Below, piece by piece: positions 45,423 through 57,430 of a DNA stretch of 64,000 nucleotides. The notes below the pieces were generated by a model. That model worked only from the letters and a program-made list of their open reading frames with translations, was not told where the DNA came from and searched no databases. Made by a program: the position numbers and the translations under genes. The DNA is from Pleurodeles waltl (taxonomy: Eukaryota > Chordata > Amphibia > Caudata > Salamandridae): positions 1,270,985,123 to 1,271,049,122 of the forward strand of contig NC_090440.1 in assembly GCF_031143425.1 (NCBI RefSeq). Direction: 5' to 3'. Every line of letters starts with the position of its first letter. Positions within the stretch are counted from its first letter, which is position 1.

Positions 45423-46418
45423 GTTTTCAAGATCCTGCCTTGCCCAGGCCAGGCCCCAAACACACAGCAGGGGGTTGGAGACTGCATCGTATGAGGGCAG
45501 GCACAGCCCGTTCAGGTGTAAATGACCACTCCTCCCATCCCCTCAGCCCAGATGGCCCATCAGGATATACAGGCTATACCCCAGCTCTCTTTGTGTCACT
45601 GTCTAGAGGAGAGGTGCAAAGAGCCCAACTGTAAAACTGACCCAGACAGGGAATCCACAAACAAGCAGGGCCACAGAATGAATGGTTTAAGCAAGAAAAT
45701 GCCTACTTTCTAACAGTTGCATTTTCAAACACACAATCTAAAAACCAACTTCACTAAAAGATGTATTTTTAAATTGTGAGTTCAGAGACCCCAAACTCAA
45801 CATGTCTATCTTCTCCCAAAGGGAATCCATGCTTTAATAATATTTAAAGGCAGCCCCCATTTTAACTTATGAGAGAGATAGGCCTTGCAACAGTAAAAAC
45901 TGAATTTGGCAGTATTTCACTGTCAGGAACATGTAAAACACAGTACATGTCCCATCTTTAACATACATTGCACCCTGCCCATGGGGCTACCTAGGGCCTA
46001 CCGTAGGGGTGCCTTGCATGTATAAAAAGGGAAGGTTTAGGCCTGGCAACTGGTTACACTTGCCAAGTCGAGTTGGCAGTTTAAAACTGCACTCACGGAC
46101 ACTGCAGTGGCAGGTCTGAGCCATATTTACAGAGCTACTAATGTGGGTGGCACAACCAGTGCTGCAGGCCCACTAGTAGCATTTGATTTACAGGCCCTGG
46201 GCACCTGTAGTGCACTTTACTAGGAACTTACTGGTAAATCAAATATGCTGGTCATGACTATCCAATATACACATACAATTTATACAGGGAACACTTACAA
46301 TTTAGTGGCAAAAGTGTCCAGAGCAAACAAAACCGCACAGAGTCCAGTACACAGAAACAACCTGGGAAGTAGAGGCTAAATGTTAGGGGAGACCATGCCA
46401 ATGATGCCAAGTCTAACA
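45423..46418 (-). mobile_element. Gypsy 5' LTR piece 3 (outer end)
   Basis: Matches 7866-8860 and ends with GTCTAACA at 46418, followed by the duplication GTACA (46419-46423). This fixes the outer boundary of the element. Confidence 0.9.
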
Positions 46419-46423
46419 GTACA

Positions 46424-46774
46424 CACGCAAGTCTGATCAACATAACTGTCAACCACACTGAACATCATTTCTACCTACAAATGTGGTATTCCTCTCCCCC
46501 TGAGCCTAAGGCGGGATGGCCATGCTATCCATTGTTTCAACAGTCCTAGTCATCCACCATGGCCTTACCACTCATTCACTGCATATGTTAGAAGGGCTGC
46601 CAACCAGGATACTGGTATCCATAGGTCAATCACATCAACATTCATGTGTCCCGGTGTAGACACCCATCAATATGTGATCTACCATAACCATTCCTTTCAC
46701 ACACAGTTCAATGCCAGCACACATTAGGCCTTGACCTGCATGTAAGCCAATGACTTTCCACAAAAGTGAAACAT
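46424..46774. other. Flanking sequence, nothing recognised
   Basis: About 350 bp of mixed sequence between the Gypsy LTR and the next MITE. I see no open frame, RNA gene or repeat. Confidence 0.5.
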
Positions 46775-47525
46775 ACATGAAGTGCAAAATATAGAGCGCC
46801 ATGCTGGGGGAAAATTGCCAGCCCAGTCCTCCACCTTCATAACTATACAGGGATGCGCCAATTTAAATTCAATATGGTGCACCCCGTGTTCTCACCTATG
46901 CCTGGGCACATATTGCTCACTGCACAGTATTCATCCTCATTGCACATTGCTAACGCCCCCCTTTGGGGTGTGTGCTGAATTTGGTACTGACTCTGGTGCA
47001 AGCAAATCTGTTAATCTGGGACTGCTTCTAAATGCATGCAATGGGTGTTGCTGTGGGTGTGCCACAGCAACACCCATTGCAGTTTATCACGCTGCTCCAG
47101 TTATTGAAGTCTACTTACACCTGAGTCAGAGCAAATTTGGCTAACCCCATGCCAGGGGTGGCATTAGTAGGGTGCAATGAGGAGGAAAGTTGGCATATCC
47201 CCTTGTCTGTTGCTCTTTCTATGCATGCTGCACTCTGCAACATGCAGAGTAAGAGCAAATCACATATGGAGATACTTTTTGGGCAGGAGTTTATCCCTCC
47301 TGCACAACAAATAACCCCGGTCTCAATGCAGCCATCTATGCACCATGGCACAAAGATGGCTGCATTGGGGCTTGGCTGCAAAATAAGCAACAGGGCAGGG
47401 GACAACATGGGGTGCACTGTATATGATTAAATACAGCACATCACTGTGTTGTGAAAATGACAGGGTGCGCCACTGCCAATTTTCCCACAGCATTGCACTC
47501 TATCATTCTTAGTTACATTTGGCCC
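46775..47525. mobile_element. Foldback MITE, family 3 (copy A)
   Basis: Roughly 750 bp with imperfect inverted ends: ATAGAGCGCCATGCTGGGGG plus AAAATTGCCAG on the left (about 46789-46820), mirrored by CTGCCAATTTTCCCACAGCA plus TTGCACTCTAT on the right. It carries a perfect hairpin at 47038-47080. A related copy in opposite orientation is at 55912-56527. Non-coding; outer limits are approximate. Confidence 0.65.
47038..47080. repeat. Perfect 19-bp hairpin
   Basis: GCAATGGGTGTTGCTGTGG, loop GTGTG, then the exact reverse complement. It sits inside MITE copy A and is degenerate in copy B (around 56350-56395). Confidence 0.9.
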
Positions 47526-48756
47526 TAAATGTGGCTTGTCACCACCTTGTATACACGATGCTGGCCATTGCGCACCAGAAGCCTCGCAAGACTCTGGAGG
47601 CGCTTGGGGGTCTTAAAAATGGGCCATGATAACACCATCTAGCCTACTATGACATCTGATCATTAGACAGTTTATCAAATCTGGCGTGGTATTCACACAG
47701 ATGACTCACTCACACCAAACCCTGGACTACTTTACAGGACACACATTCTGACACTGACTGGATGCATCAGGATCTTCAAACTGCACCACTTCATCAATTG
47801 TGTAGTGGGCTAGTCCACCTATAAGACATGAATGGTAAACCATGCTTAGTGTCAAAGCATAGTCATTGCAAGTGGACAACAAATGTAATTGTTAACTAAT
47901 TAAGAGGAGTGAGCTAGTCATTCTAGTGGAAATCAGTGCAACAGACACACCACTATGATCACTCAATGACACATACACTCAGATTAGATAGAACCACACA
48001 TCTGAACACTAGCACTTGGCAGAGACTCCTGTGGTGCTACACCCTGCAACATTTATATGTGGCATTGTCAAGCAGCTGTTTGTGGGCATGACACCTCCAT
48101 TGCCAAATTGGACTGTTTGATCATGTATTTTCCATCTGAGGGCCATGCTATGGTTGTTGCAGTAGCAGGACCATTGTAACATCCATAGCATTTCTGCCTG
48201 CAACAGATGTAGGAAACATCGATGTCAATATCATAGCTCACAGACACGCTACTACCCTGCGATTGTGTGGGTATTGCAAGGTGTTAGGGATTTAAATGTG
48301 TGTGCCATCACAAGGTAGACACACTTAGGGAATTGCTATGACTGTTGACTCATGTGCAGTTGGTTTACCTACCTGCACATTGACCGCATTGTGACATGTA
48401 TGTATTGCAAATAGTGGTTGGCCTGCCATTGTACACTATTGTCAATCCAGTGACAGAGACAGAGAAGTACATAGGCATAGAAATAGCGATTAACATAGAC
48501 ACACTTGCTCTGTGTTCAGAGGATGTATCTGATGTTGCAGATTAGTGAATGATGTGGCAGAGATGGAGAAGATGCAGTGCAGCCTCATAGTGTCAGTGAG
48601 GATTTGTAGGCCAGTGGAACAGACTCTGCATGTGCATGGTATGGGGGCAGTAGAGGCTTTTTGTGACAGAACATGAACTGGAACATGGAACTGCCAGTAT
48701 TCTCTTCAAATTAATGTTCAATCTCTCTTACATGGCCTTGCCTAATGACACAAAGG
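47526..48756. other. No gene recognised
   Basis: Mixed AT-moderate sequence with many CACA and TGTG runs. Short open frames only, none with a familiar motif. It may be old transposon sequence. Confidence 0.4.
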
Positions 48757-49252
48757 GGTCAATAGGACACCAGTGGTGCAGCACCTGGGACTTGATTAAT
48801 GAAAGGTGAGCACCGCCTTGGCGTAATTTTCAGATGCAAAAGCAACACTAAATTACAAATCATGTGTTTGATGTTCATTTTGTGCTGCTTATGCGTCACA
48901 CAATGATGCAAGGGTCGCGCTGACCTCTCATGAATTCAGCCCCTAGTGCTGCCCTAAATGAAGTGTGCCCCTTAGCACACTCCTGACAACACCATGTGTG
49001 GGCTGTCTATACAAAATGGTGCAACATGATGTAAGGGGGAGTTGTGTTGTGAACACATGACACTACACTGGCGCTTTGCAAGACTTACATTTCAAGTACT
49101 TAAGCTAGTCCCGCAAGGCACCCAGAGGTGCTTTGCAATTGAAGTGCAGCTCTTTTGAATGTCTGCAATTATCATGAATTGAGTATTTCGTGACTGATGT
49201 GGCAAAGTTGTCTCATGGAATCAAATGCGCCATATTCATTGACCCCTTAGGG
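48757..49252. mobile_element. Probable MITE with AAGGGGTCAAT ends
   Basis: The left end AAAGGGGTCAATAG and right end ATTCATTGACCCCTT form short inverted repeats about 490 bp apart. Inside (48789-48943) is another pair of inverted ends (CTTGATTAATGAAAGGTGAG / GACCTCTCATGAATTCAGCC), similar to the small MITE at 6351. Non-coding. Confidence 0.55.
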
Positions 49253-50640
49253 CGGGTAAACCCCCTTTGCAAATATAATGGCTGGGTCAGGGCTCATGTG
49301 TGTGAAATGTTGACAAAGTTGCGCTATGTATGCATTGCGTCACTTTGTTGACACAATCCTGGGAAAAATGTTAGGGTGGCGGTGCCTTAGTGTTTCATAC
49401 ATGATACAATGCCGGTGCACAGGTGGCGCTATGGGCTCTTACATTTTTGCCTTTGTGATGGTTTTGCAGGACTCATCAGACATCTGACGTGCATTGGTTT
49501 CATTGTTGGACATGTGAACTCCAGGCCTGAAATGGTGCAGCTACTCATCATACCAGTTGCATACATCCTGTTCACAAAAATTGCATGCAGCACTCCAACT
49601 TATCTGCTACTGTCATTCAAAAGCAGTAAACCAATATATAATATGCCAATGGGAGACTTACCAAAAGTTCCCCTTATCTCAATCCCCAAGTGATCTAGCA
49701 GATCCTTCTCCCTGGCCTCCAAATGAAGGTAATGCATCGATTCCATCTGGTCCAGGCGTCCAATTGAGTTTCTGGGGCTAGTCTAGTGATAGGACTTGTA
49801 TTGTACATGCTTAGGCATGAAAAATAATGACCCATGACGGTTATGTGTCGATTTCACACAAGGCTGCATTAGGAGGAGTGTGAACTTAGAATTCACGCTA
49901 TAAAGTCCCATGTGTCATTTCCTTCATGTTGGTGGTTGTTTTTGACACATTTACGTAATATTTTTGCCTCATTTCTTGTTTGCATTTTTTTCCATTGTCC
50001 TTGAGTGCACCCTGATTCACCAAACATGGGCTGTGCTGTAATGTGGAGTATGGCCACATGTGGAAGTCCATGCAACAATGTGGGAAGGATGTGATTGTTC
50101 GGTTCCACCAATAAGTGTGTTCCGGAGTCAACAGCATGCAATCATTCGCATGTCATGCATGTATATGCATGTGTACCTACAATGTGTCCACATATGTTTG
50201 GCACATGCGTGCTCTATGTGTAGATATATGTAGGAATCTGAATGTGTGGGTGTACCACATAGTAAACTCGGTGACAATAGTGTTTAGAAATACCTATAAC
50301 TGATGATATGAGATGGCCTGACTCCAACACATGCTCAGTCATGTGTCATCCTTTATAATTTGGACACTGAGTATGCAGTATACTTGAACTACTTTAACAT
50401 CACATTTCCACTGATCAGTTATGTGGCTTTGTGTGTTGACTCTGGTTTGTAGTTGTATGTTCCATCTTGTTGCTCAGGTACACATGTGCCATGTGGTTAC
50501 CCATGCATCTCAATTACTGGTGATGTCATGTACACTAGTGTTAATGATATATGTTATATGCCATGTGTGTGTAGAAACAAGTGTAAGTGCATTTTGGTAA
50601 CATTATGAGATTGGTGTCTGAAGGGGATGTCTACACAGTA
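49253..50640. other. No gene recognised
   Basis: TG-rich sequence with many TGTGT, CATGTG and ATGTAT words. Open frames are short and lack motifs. Confidence 0.4.
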
Positions 50641-50644
50641 TCAA

Positions 50645-51925
50645 AGACATAGCATATCTAAGACCACTCCTGTACTGGGTCAGACTATGGAAAACGGATG
50701 AACTCGAACCCTACAGGGCAGCAGTTAAAGAACTACTGCCACCTCGTCATGGATGGGAAAAAATACGGTGGCTTAGGGAGATGAAAGCAGCATGGACCAA
50801 ACTGAGTCTATCCCATTATTGGGAGAATCCCGAGATGATTCCTGGCAATGCTTAACGCCTGATCAAAGACCACTATTGGGAAAAGATCTATGAGGAATCC
50901 CTCGGCTCAAATAGTTCAGGTCGGCTGACAGCAGAGTTCCTGCTGGTAAAGCATGTTCCTCTGTCTGAAAGCTTCCTGGACCTCCCTATACCAGCCCACG
51001 CTCGCTCCTTATTACTCCAACTTAGGTACGGAACATTGGCAGTCAACAGTTTCACGGCCGGCTGGTCGACCAACAGTTCTCCATCGGACAAATGTATAAA
51101 CTGTCACCTATGTAAGGAAACTTATGAACACGTTCTATTTTTTTGCCCTCTGTATAAATGTCCTCGAGGGAAGTGGATTACCCCTCTGTGCAGAACACTG
51201 CCCTCGCCATCTCGCAATAGTGTACTCAGAATATGTAAATATGATACTTCCATACTGACAGTGTGCTCTGTTTCCAAATATTTGGCAGCAGCATGGAAAA
51301 TTCGCAGCAGGATTATTTCAGATCCCAATCCATCAGTTGAAGAGCGGTCTAGCAGCCAGTAAACCAGCATTCGATCATATTAGTCTGGGACTCTAACGAA
51401 AACCGAGACCTATCATGGATATTAGATTGTATCCCCGAGTATGCTGTTTAGTGGGTTACCACAACTATATAATTTTATAAATGCTAAGTTATATCCTATT
51501 CTGACCAATCTATTTAATAGAACTGACCAATCATGGGTACCATTCCTTATGGCCCGACCTCTTAACTTTCTTTTTTTTTTTAATCTGTGCTATTTTCTGG
51601 AGTTTTAATGTCTGATTTTATATAGTGATTGGTCTTAGAACAGTTTTTATCTTTTTAATAATCGATTAGATTGGTTCTAGAACAGTTTTTATCTTTTTAA
51701 TAATTGATTAGTATTATTTTAGTGTCCAGCATTATGTACAGGGCAAGATCCGGAGACCACCCTGAGTATTCTTCTTTTTACAACTATTTATGGAAATATT
51801 TTAGCTATACGACCCCTTTTTTATCCTTTCTTTTACTATACATTGGTTTATGGTTTTTATTTCTATGTATGTATGTTTACTTTTAAAAATGGCCTAAATT
51901 TGGACCGAATAAACTATTGATTGAT
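50645..51925 (+). mobile_element. LINE, 5'-truncated 3' end
   Basis: The end of a non-LTR retrotransposon, comprising the last part of its ORF2 and a 3' UTR that finishes AATAAACTATTGATTGATTG followed by ATTGG. The short GATT tail and truncation at the 5' side are standard for target-primed insertion. The coding tail resembles the LINE at 60526-64000, so they belong to related families. Clade not determined. Confidence 0.75.
50850..51362 (+). pseudogene. LINE ORF2 C-terminal fragment
   Basis: About 170 codons, open from roughly 50860 to a TAA at 51360. The conserved part is LLLQLRYGTLAVNSFTAGW followed by a zinc-knuckle-like KCINCHLCKETYEHVLFFCP, the usual C-terminal cysteine/histidine module of several LINE clades, then KWITPLCRTLPSPSRN. 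Endonuclease and RT domains are absent because the element is 5'-truncated. No function is expected. Confidence 0.75.
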
Positions 51926-54043
51926 TGATTGGATGTTCATGGTCACATTAAAATCTTACAGCATGGGCAGAATTTGGAATTTGACTGTTGCATATGCAGT
52001 CACATCACTGGCACTTATTCAATTTGTATGTGAGAACACATGTGGAGATCATATATGGATGTCACAGGTGTTTTGCTACCTATCCCATCATTGTACAGCT
52101 AGGTTGTTTCTGTCCTGAATCCTGACACGTTACAATGCCAGTGCCATTATGGTTGAAAGTGTGCTGAGATATGTTGTATATGTGTGCGAGCCTCCAAATG
52201 GACTCTCAAATTTGTCTTGTTCATGTTTGTCATTACTGTCACATACTCTGCTGTACCACAGGGGTACCAGTGTTACAGTGTGGCATAGTTTTCAGGGCTT
52301 CTCTCCATCATCACTGTGTGGGTATGAATGGCACCAGAAACACATTTGTTTGGGAATCTGCAGGTTCCTGATGCTCCACTTTGTTCTTTCCCCTGTGCAG
52401 CTGCAACAGGCACCTGACTATGTCATATGTTGATGTAGTCAGGACAGTGGTCTGTGGCTTAACAAAGCTGGGATCTCGGCCATTAATGATTGGAACTCAG
52501 CAGCCTATGCTCCCCAGTCGATCTACACGTGCACGAATGTGTTCATACAGACCAGGATGTGCTGCTTTGTTATGCAGCACTTGATGTCAGGCCTTCCCCT
52601 CTCAGGTACAGTGCTCGGATGCTTGCACATGTAGGACATTTCACATTCATGGGACTCATTATCTGTTTCCATGCGCAGCATGTGTATGGGTGTTTGAGTG
52701 TAGTGGTCTCAACGATCAACTAATGGCATGGTACAGATGGTGTTGTTCGTAAGAGGCTCATGTCATGGTGCCAGGTGAAGGCCAATTATAATGTTATGGT
52801 AGTGACAAAGATGTCTGGGTCATGTACGTACCTGGCCAGCCTCAATATACATATGTGGCGGATAGACCTACAATCATTGATGTGTTGCGCTGTCTGTTTT
52901 GGAGTTTCTCTGTTCATTTCCCTATTATTTTCTGGCACTACTGTGAAGATATGTATTATGTTCTCCATCAATCACAGATATTTGGCAGCTACTGCTTTGT
53001 ACGCATCTTCTATAACTACATTGTGTGGTGAGTACAACATATGACTTGGGTGATGTTGGGATCTTGCCTCCTCCTCCTACTGGCAACTTGTTAGTTCCCA
53101 TACCATTAGTGGTATTTGTGAGATGTAATGAGTGCCACACACACAAATCATAACTTATAGCACAGCACTTGTGTAGTCTCCAGGTGACATGGCGTGTACT
53201 GTTTGGAACTATCCGTGGGTATCTCTGAACGGTCCATCCACACCCTCAGTGGAACACGGTCATGCATTTCTTCCAGCATCCCACAAACTAGCTGACTCTA
53301 ACCATGACTGTATGATCTAACAGTTAGAAATCATCTCAGGTCTTTATTCATCTCTTGGAACAACCTACCTACATGGCTAGGTGCACTCCGCCTCAATGTG
53401 ATGTTGGATATCTGATCGTATTGGACATTGCAACACATAGTAGGGGACCCACTCCAGATTGTGCCTTTGTAGTGCAAAACAAGTATGGGACATATTTTAC
53501 CATTTAGTACAATGCAATTGTTCTGTATTGTGATTGTGATTGTTGTATTGTGTTTTGGTATGTGATGTGTAATGTTGTCATACAGAGCATACTATTTAAA
53601 GCTGCATACACAGGTCAGGCATTGTTGATGATGGGCAAACTGTCGCCACCTAGGAAATACAACCACACATCTGTCTCAGTATTTAGATATATATATTCTA
53701 GAGACATGTGTGAAGACAGCATATTTGTCTGACCTGTGTACATCTTTGGTACATAGTGTGTGTGACAGAATATGCTTTGATCACACGTTTTTGATTCAAC
53801 TCATTGATTTTGCCAATAGTTGTTGTTTTTGTATTTTGGACCTGTAGCCCTAGCTGCATAAATTCTCATCTAAACCAATGTGCAGACGCGTGTGTGCCAT
53901 GAGTGAGGTAAGGTTTACCCTGTGTCAAGGTTGTAGCCCATGGCAGTGGCAGGACAGTATACCATGGATAGACTGTGCAGGTGCAACTTCTTCAATTGGT
54001 TACTATCTCTAGGCAAATCATGATGACCATAGTTACAGATTAA
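51926..54043. other. No gene recognised
   Basis: About 2.1 kb of TG/CA-rich sequence. Several frames of 60-100 codons are open on both strands without motifs. No inverted ends or tandem repeats seen. Confidence 0.4.
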
Positions 54044-54672
54044 GGGGGCCATTCTGACCCTGGCGGTCATGGACCGCCAGGGCCAACGACCGCGGGAGCA
54101 CCGCCAACAGGCTGGCGGTGCTCCCATGGGCATTCTGACCGCGGCGGTACAGCCGCGGTCAGAAACGGAAAACCGGCGGTGTCCCGCCGGTTTTCCGCTG
54201 CCCTGGGGAATCCTCCATGGCGGCGCTGCAGGCAGCGCCGCCATGGGGATTCCGACCCCCTTACCGCCAGCCTGGTTCTGGCGGTTTTGACCGCCAGAAC
54301 CTGGCTGGCGGTAAGGGGTGTCGTGGGGCCCCTGGGGGCCCCTGCAGTGCCCATGCCAATGGCATGGGCACTGCAGGGGCCCCCTAACAGGGCCCCACTA
54401 AGATTTTCAGTGTCTGCATAGCAGACACTGAAAATCGCGACGGGTGCAACTGCACCCGTCGCACCCTTCCCACTCCGCCGGCTCCATTCGGAGCCGGCTT
54501 CCTCGTGGGAAGGGGTTTCCCGCTGGGCGGGCGGGCGGCCTTCTGGCGGTCGCCTGCCCGCCCAGCGGGAAACTCAGAATAACCGCGGCGGTCTTTTGAC
54601 CGCGCAGCTGTATTCTGGCGGTTCCCGTTTGGCTGGCGGCGCCCGCCGCCAGCCAAACTCAGCATGACCCCC
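54044..54672. mobile_element. GC-rich foldback MITE, family 2 (copy A)
   Basis: 629 bp with ends GGGGGCCATTCTGAC and, on the right, CATGACCCCC. Flanking trinucleotides are TAA and AAA (one mismatch from a 3-bp duplication). The interior is a chain of hairpins from GGCGG/CCGCC words, with a 25-bp perfect palindrome at 54334-54384. GC content is far above the surroundings. Open frames inside are compositional. Confidence 0.85.
54334..54384. repeat. Perfect palindrome, 25-bp arms, 1-nt spacer
   Basis: Arms start GGGGGCCCCTGCAGTGCCCA and then TGCCA, with a single A at 54359 in the centre. It lies in the middle of the GC-rich MITE and is absent from its relative at 63378. Confidence 0.9.
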
Positions 54673-55046
54673 AAAGTCTCCCCTTGTCACACATGTTCCA
54701 TGCAGCCATTGCAACTATCACACTAAGTTGTGACAGTGTTCAGTTCCAATATTACTTAAGTTAATTTTTTTGACATCCCCTACCTCATGTGTGGGCCTTT
54801 GCATACATCCTATTAGGCCATGATGTAGTTGGGTGTGATGGGATATTGATTAGCAAGTTGGCAACATGAATGTACAAAATATGTAGGGGTCATGGATTGT
54901 GTCCTTCAGTTGTCACATACCAGTGATAAGGCTGTAAGTGATATGTGTGATGGTGGCAGTATGATCTATAGCATCACATATGATGTTGCCACAGTACTTA
55001 TCAGTTTAGTGTTTGTTACATGCTCCCTGAGGTTAGAGTCGCATTC
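54673..55046. other. No gene recognised
   Basis: AT-rich spacer with no motif, between the MITE and the HARBI1-like exon. Confidence 0.4.
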
Positions 55047-55500
55047 CTATGGTATATGTAGTGGAGATTGAATGGACCAGAATTGGTGAAGAAATATAAA
55101 CTGCTTAGTTACACATTTTACATGGTGATTTCTGTGGTTCTTATATATATAAATTATCAACAATATGTTTTCTCCGGCAGCTGTGTTGTGCTGTTCCCAC
55201 TCCAAATCATCAGCACTGTCCTCCTCCTCGGGGAGGTCAGCGAGCTGGCCATAAAATGGCACGTTTATTCGCACACATATGTTGTGCAGGATGGCATATG
55301 TGAGGATTGTTTTACACACAACGAGTGGGGGATAAAGGAGGCTGTCTCTTGTCAGGTCCAGGCCCCTGAATCTGGATTTGAGGATGACAAAGGTCCTTCC
55401 CTCCATATAGCGTGTCTGACAGTGTCCCTCACTGTAGGCATGCTATGCTGGTGTATTAGGGTTTGCAAATGGGTCATCACCTATGGTTGTATGCCGTAAT
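55047..55500 (-). pseudogene. HARBI1-like (PIF/Harbinger) transposase, last exon
   Basis: C-terminal part of a Harbinger DDE transposase (a nuclease that cuts transposon ends), minus strand. HAYSEGHCQTRYMEGRTFVI carries the likely catalytic Glu in MEGRT, followed by LKSRFRGLDLTRDSLLYPPL and VVCKTILTYAILHNICVR, the strongest family signature. It then turns acidic (LPEEEDSADDLEWEQ). At its start there is a splice-acceptor-like CTTACCTTTGCAG near 55510, with a small frameshift before HAYSEGH. The earlier exons with the first two Asp residues were not found nearby. An isolated remnant is most likely. Confidence 0.75.
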
Positions 55501-55911
55501 CCTGATCCACTGCAAAGGTAAGAGATGGAAGTTGTCGTTAAAGCTTGCAACAGGTTTAGTATGTAGCATGACAGTTGTTAGTTGGAGTTGGTTGTGACTC
55601 AGACGTTTTTGTGGAATGGTGTGAGTCATGGCCTTGTGCTAAGTTTTGCTAGCACTGTGTTGTTACACATGACAATCTTGGGTATTGTCTCAAGGACCTG
55701 AGACATAAAATTTGGATTCCTAATTGATGCTTAGTATGTATGTACCATGTGTTGTGTAGTGCATCTTTGTAGCAGTGTGCCATTACTAGAGGGGACATGA
55801 CACATCCTTGCAACACAATGGGGTTAGATGTAGTGGCAACATGGTAGCCCTACAAAGCCTGCACATCCCAGCTATTTTGACATATGGCAGTACCGAGGAA
55901 GTGCAAAACTT
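55501..55911. other. Possible intron of HARBI1-like gene; nothing else seen
   Basis: Follows the splice-acceptor-like site on the minus strand. No upstream exon identified. Confidence 0.3.
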
Positions 55912-56527
55912 AGGCCCATTTTAAAGAGTAAATGACAGTGTACAACACAGCTTTAAGATTGGCAGTGCCGTGCTGCATCATCTTCACTATCCAGGAATGC
56001 ACCATGTGTGATATGTTACAAGGCAATCCTTTGTTGTCCCTGTGCTGGCGCCATTATGCAGCCAGGCACCAATGCTGCCAACCGTGCACCAGGGTGCTTG
56101 GATGGCTGCCCTGTGAGGGAGGATAAATCTCTGCAGGAAGGGACACCTTCCTATACATATACTTTCTTCATGGGCAATTTGCTCTTTCTATGTGTGCAGC
56201 ATGCATAGGTGGCACATTCATATGAGGTCGAATCACAGTCTAGTTCCTTTTTGCAACTTGCAAATGCCACCCCTGGGGTGGTGTTTGATGTTGGCACTGC
56301 CTCAGGTTTTAGGATACACCGACATCTGGGTCAGCGTTATCATGCTATTTGTGTTGCGGTGACACACCTACGGCAACACACATTGCACACCCCTTCACAC
56401 AAAGTGCTACGTGGGAAGGTGCCCTATTTGCAATGTGGCATCAAGTCACAACAGAGTGGTCATCCGCCAACTTGTACATACAGTGCAGGGCATGACAATG
56501 GCACTAGGTGCTCTTACATATGGCCTT
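55912..56527. mobile_element. Foldback MITE, family 3 (copy B)
   Basis: The inverted-orientation relative of 46775-47525. Shared landmarks include GCAGCATGCATAG (56206) and AATGCCACCCCTGG (56262), each matching the reverse complement of copy A, with imperfect ends TTAGGCCCATTTTAAAGAG / CTCTTACATATGGCCTTTA. Non-coding; limits approximate. Confidence 0.6.
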
Positions 56528-57430
56528 TAGTGATCTTGAGTGGCAGCTGATGTTAATGCCAGCCATCATGGGTACAACATTACTGCTGGTGTTTCCCCTA
56601 TTTTCCAGTACATGAATCAGCATTTATACTGTCAACACATGCACAGTGCACGCTATGGGATGGGGCACAGCTACTTTACAAATGTGTCCCTTAGCACAGT
56701 GCATGTAAGGTCAGTGATGTCCTGTATACTCCTATAGGGTACCACTATGGCTTCCATGATCTGCACTGTCTAATAGTGACTCTGCCCCATGGTGTGCCAT
56801 TTATTGTTTACGGTACAGGCATGATGGTGTTGGAGGTCATTAAGTGGTGCATGTGAGGTGGCACTACAGTAGGTGTGGTGCTACTTCGCACATATCTGGC
56901 ACATGGTATGTAATGGCCGTTAATTTGGTATTCCTATGTGTGTGACCCAATGCATCATGCAGATGTATATGCACGCTACAGGTAAGTCAGGTATGTATAG
57001 ATGAGATGTAGTTGGTATTGGCACCAGTTGTCTGGCATTTGATGTATGTTCTGCCAGAGACTTGCACAGCATAATTTAAGGGAGCTGTAACTATGTGTGA
57101 CTTTCTTTACATGACCATGGTGTATGCCATTGACATTGCTGTGCTATTCTTTGTTTGATGTAGTGTGTGTGTGACATGTATTTGGTAGCCAACCTGTGGG
57201 CACTTGCAGTGGTTTGTGGACATATTCTGTTAGCAAAGGGTACGTAGCTCCACTTGTCCTTCATGTGGTCTGCCTGTCAAGTTGTGGGTGTGTTACGTAC
57301 ATGTGGGTGTATGTGTCACTGTCTGCAAGATGCTTCTCACCTTTGACTGAAGGGTTTGAAAGAGCCTCAGGTCTTTCGCTGGTTCTGGATAGACCAAAAT
57401 AGGGGTGACCCTTTCTAATAGCCACGATGC
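56528..57430. other. No gene recognised
   Basis: TG-rich sequence similar in style to 49253-50640. No motif or repeat structure seen. Confidence 0.4.

Larger units (their letters stand above)
26196..46418 (-). mobile_element. Ty3/Gypsy element with integrase before RT (whole nested unit)
   Basis: A minus-strand LTR retrotransposon whose outer ends carry the same 5-bp duplication GTACA (26191-26195 and 46419-46423). The 3' LTR is at 26196-28435. Pol pieces are at 28436-28615, 34302-35446, 36365-36870 and 38658-39715. The 5' LTR pieces are at 40035-40059, 44431-44744 and 45423-46418. Four or more later insertions swell it to 20.2 kb. Reading across the insertions, pol runs integrase, RT, RNase H, then polypurine tract and LTR, as described for Gmr1-type Gypsy elements. 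Gag, protease and about 0.9 kb of the 5' LTR are missing at the 39716-40034 junction. Confidence 0.8.
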
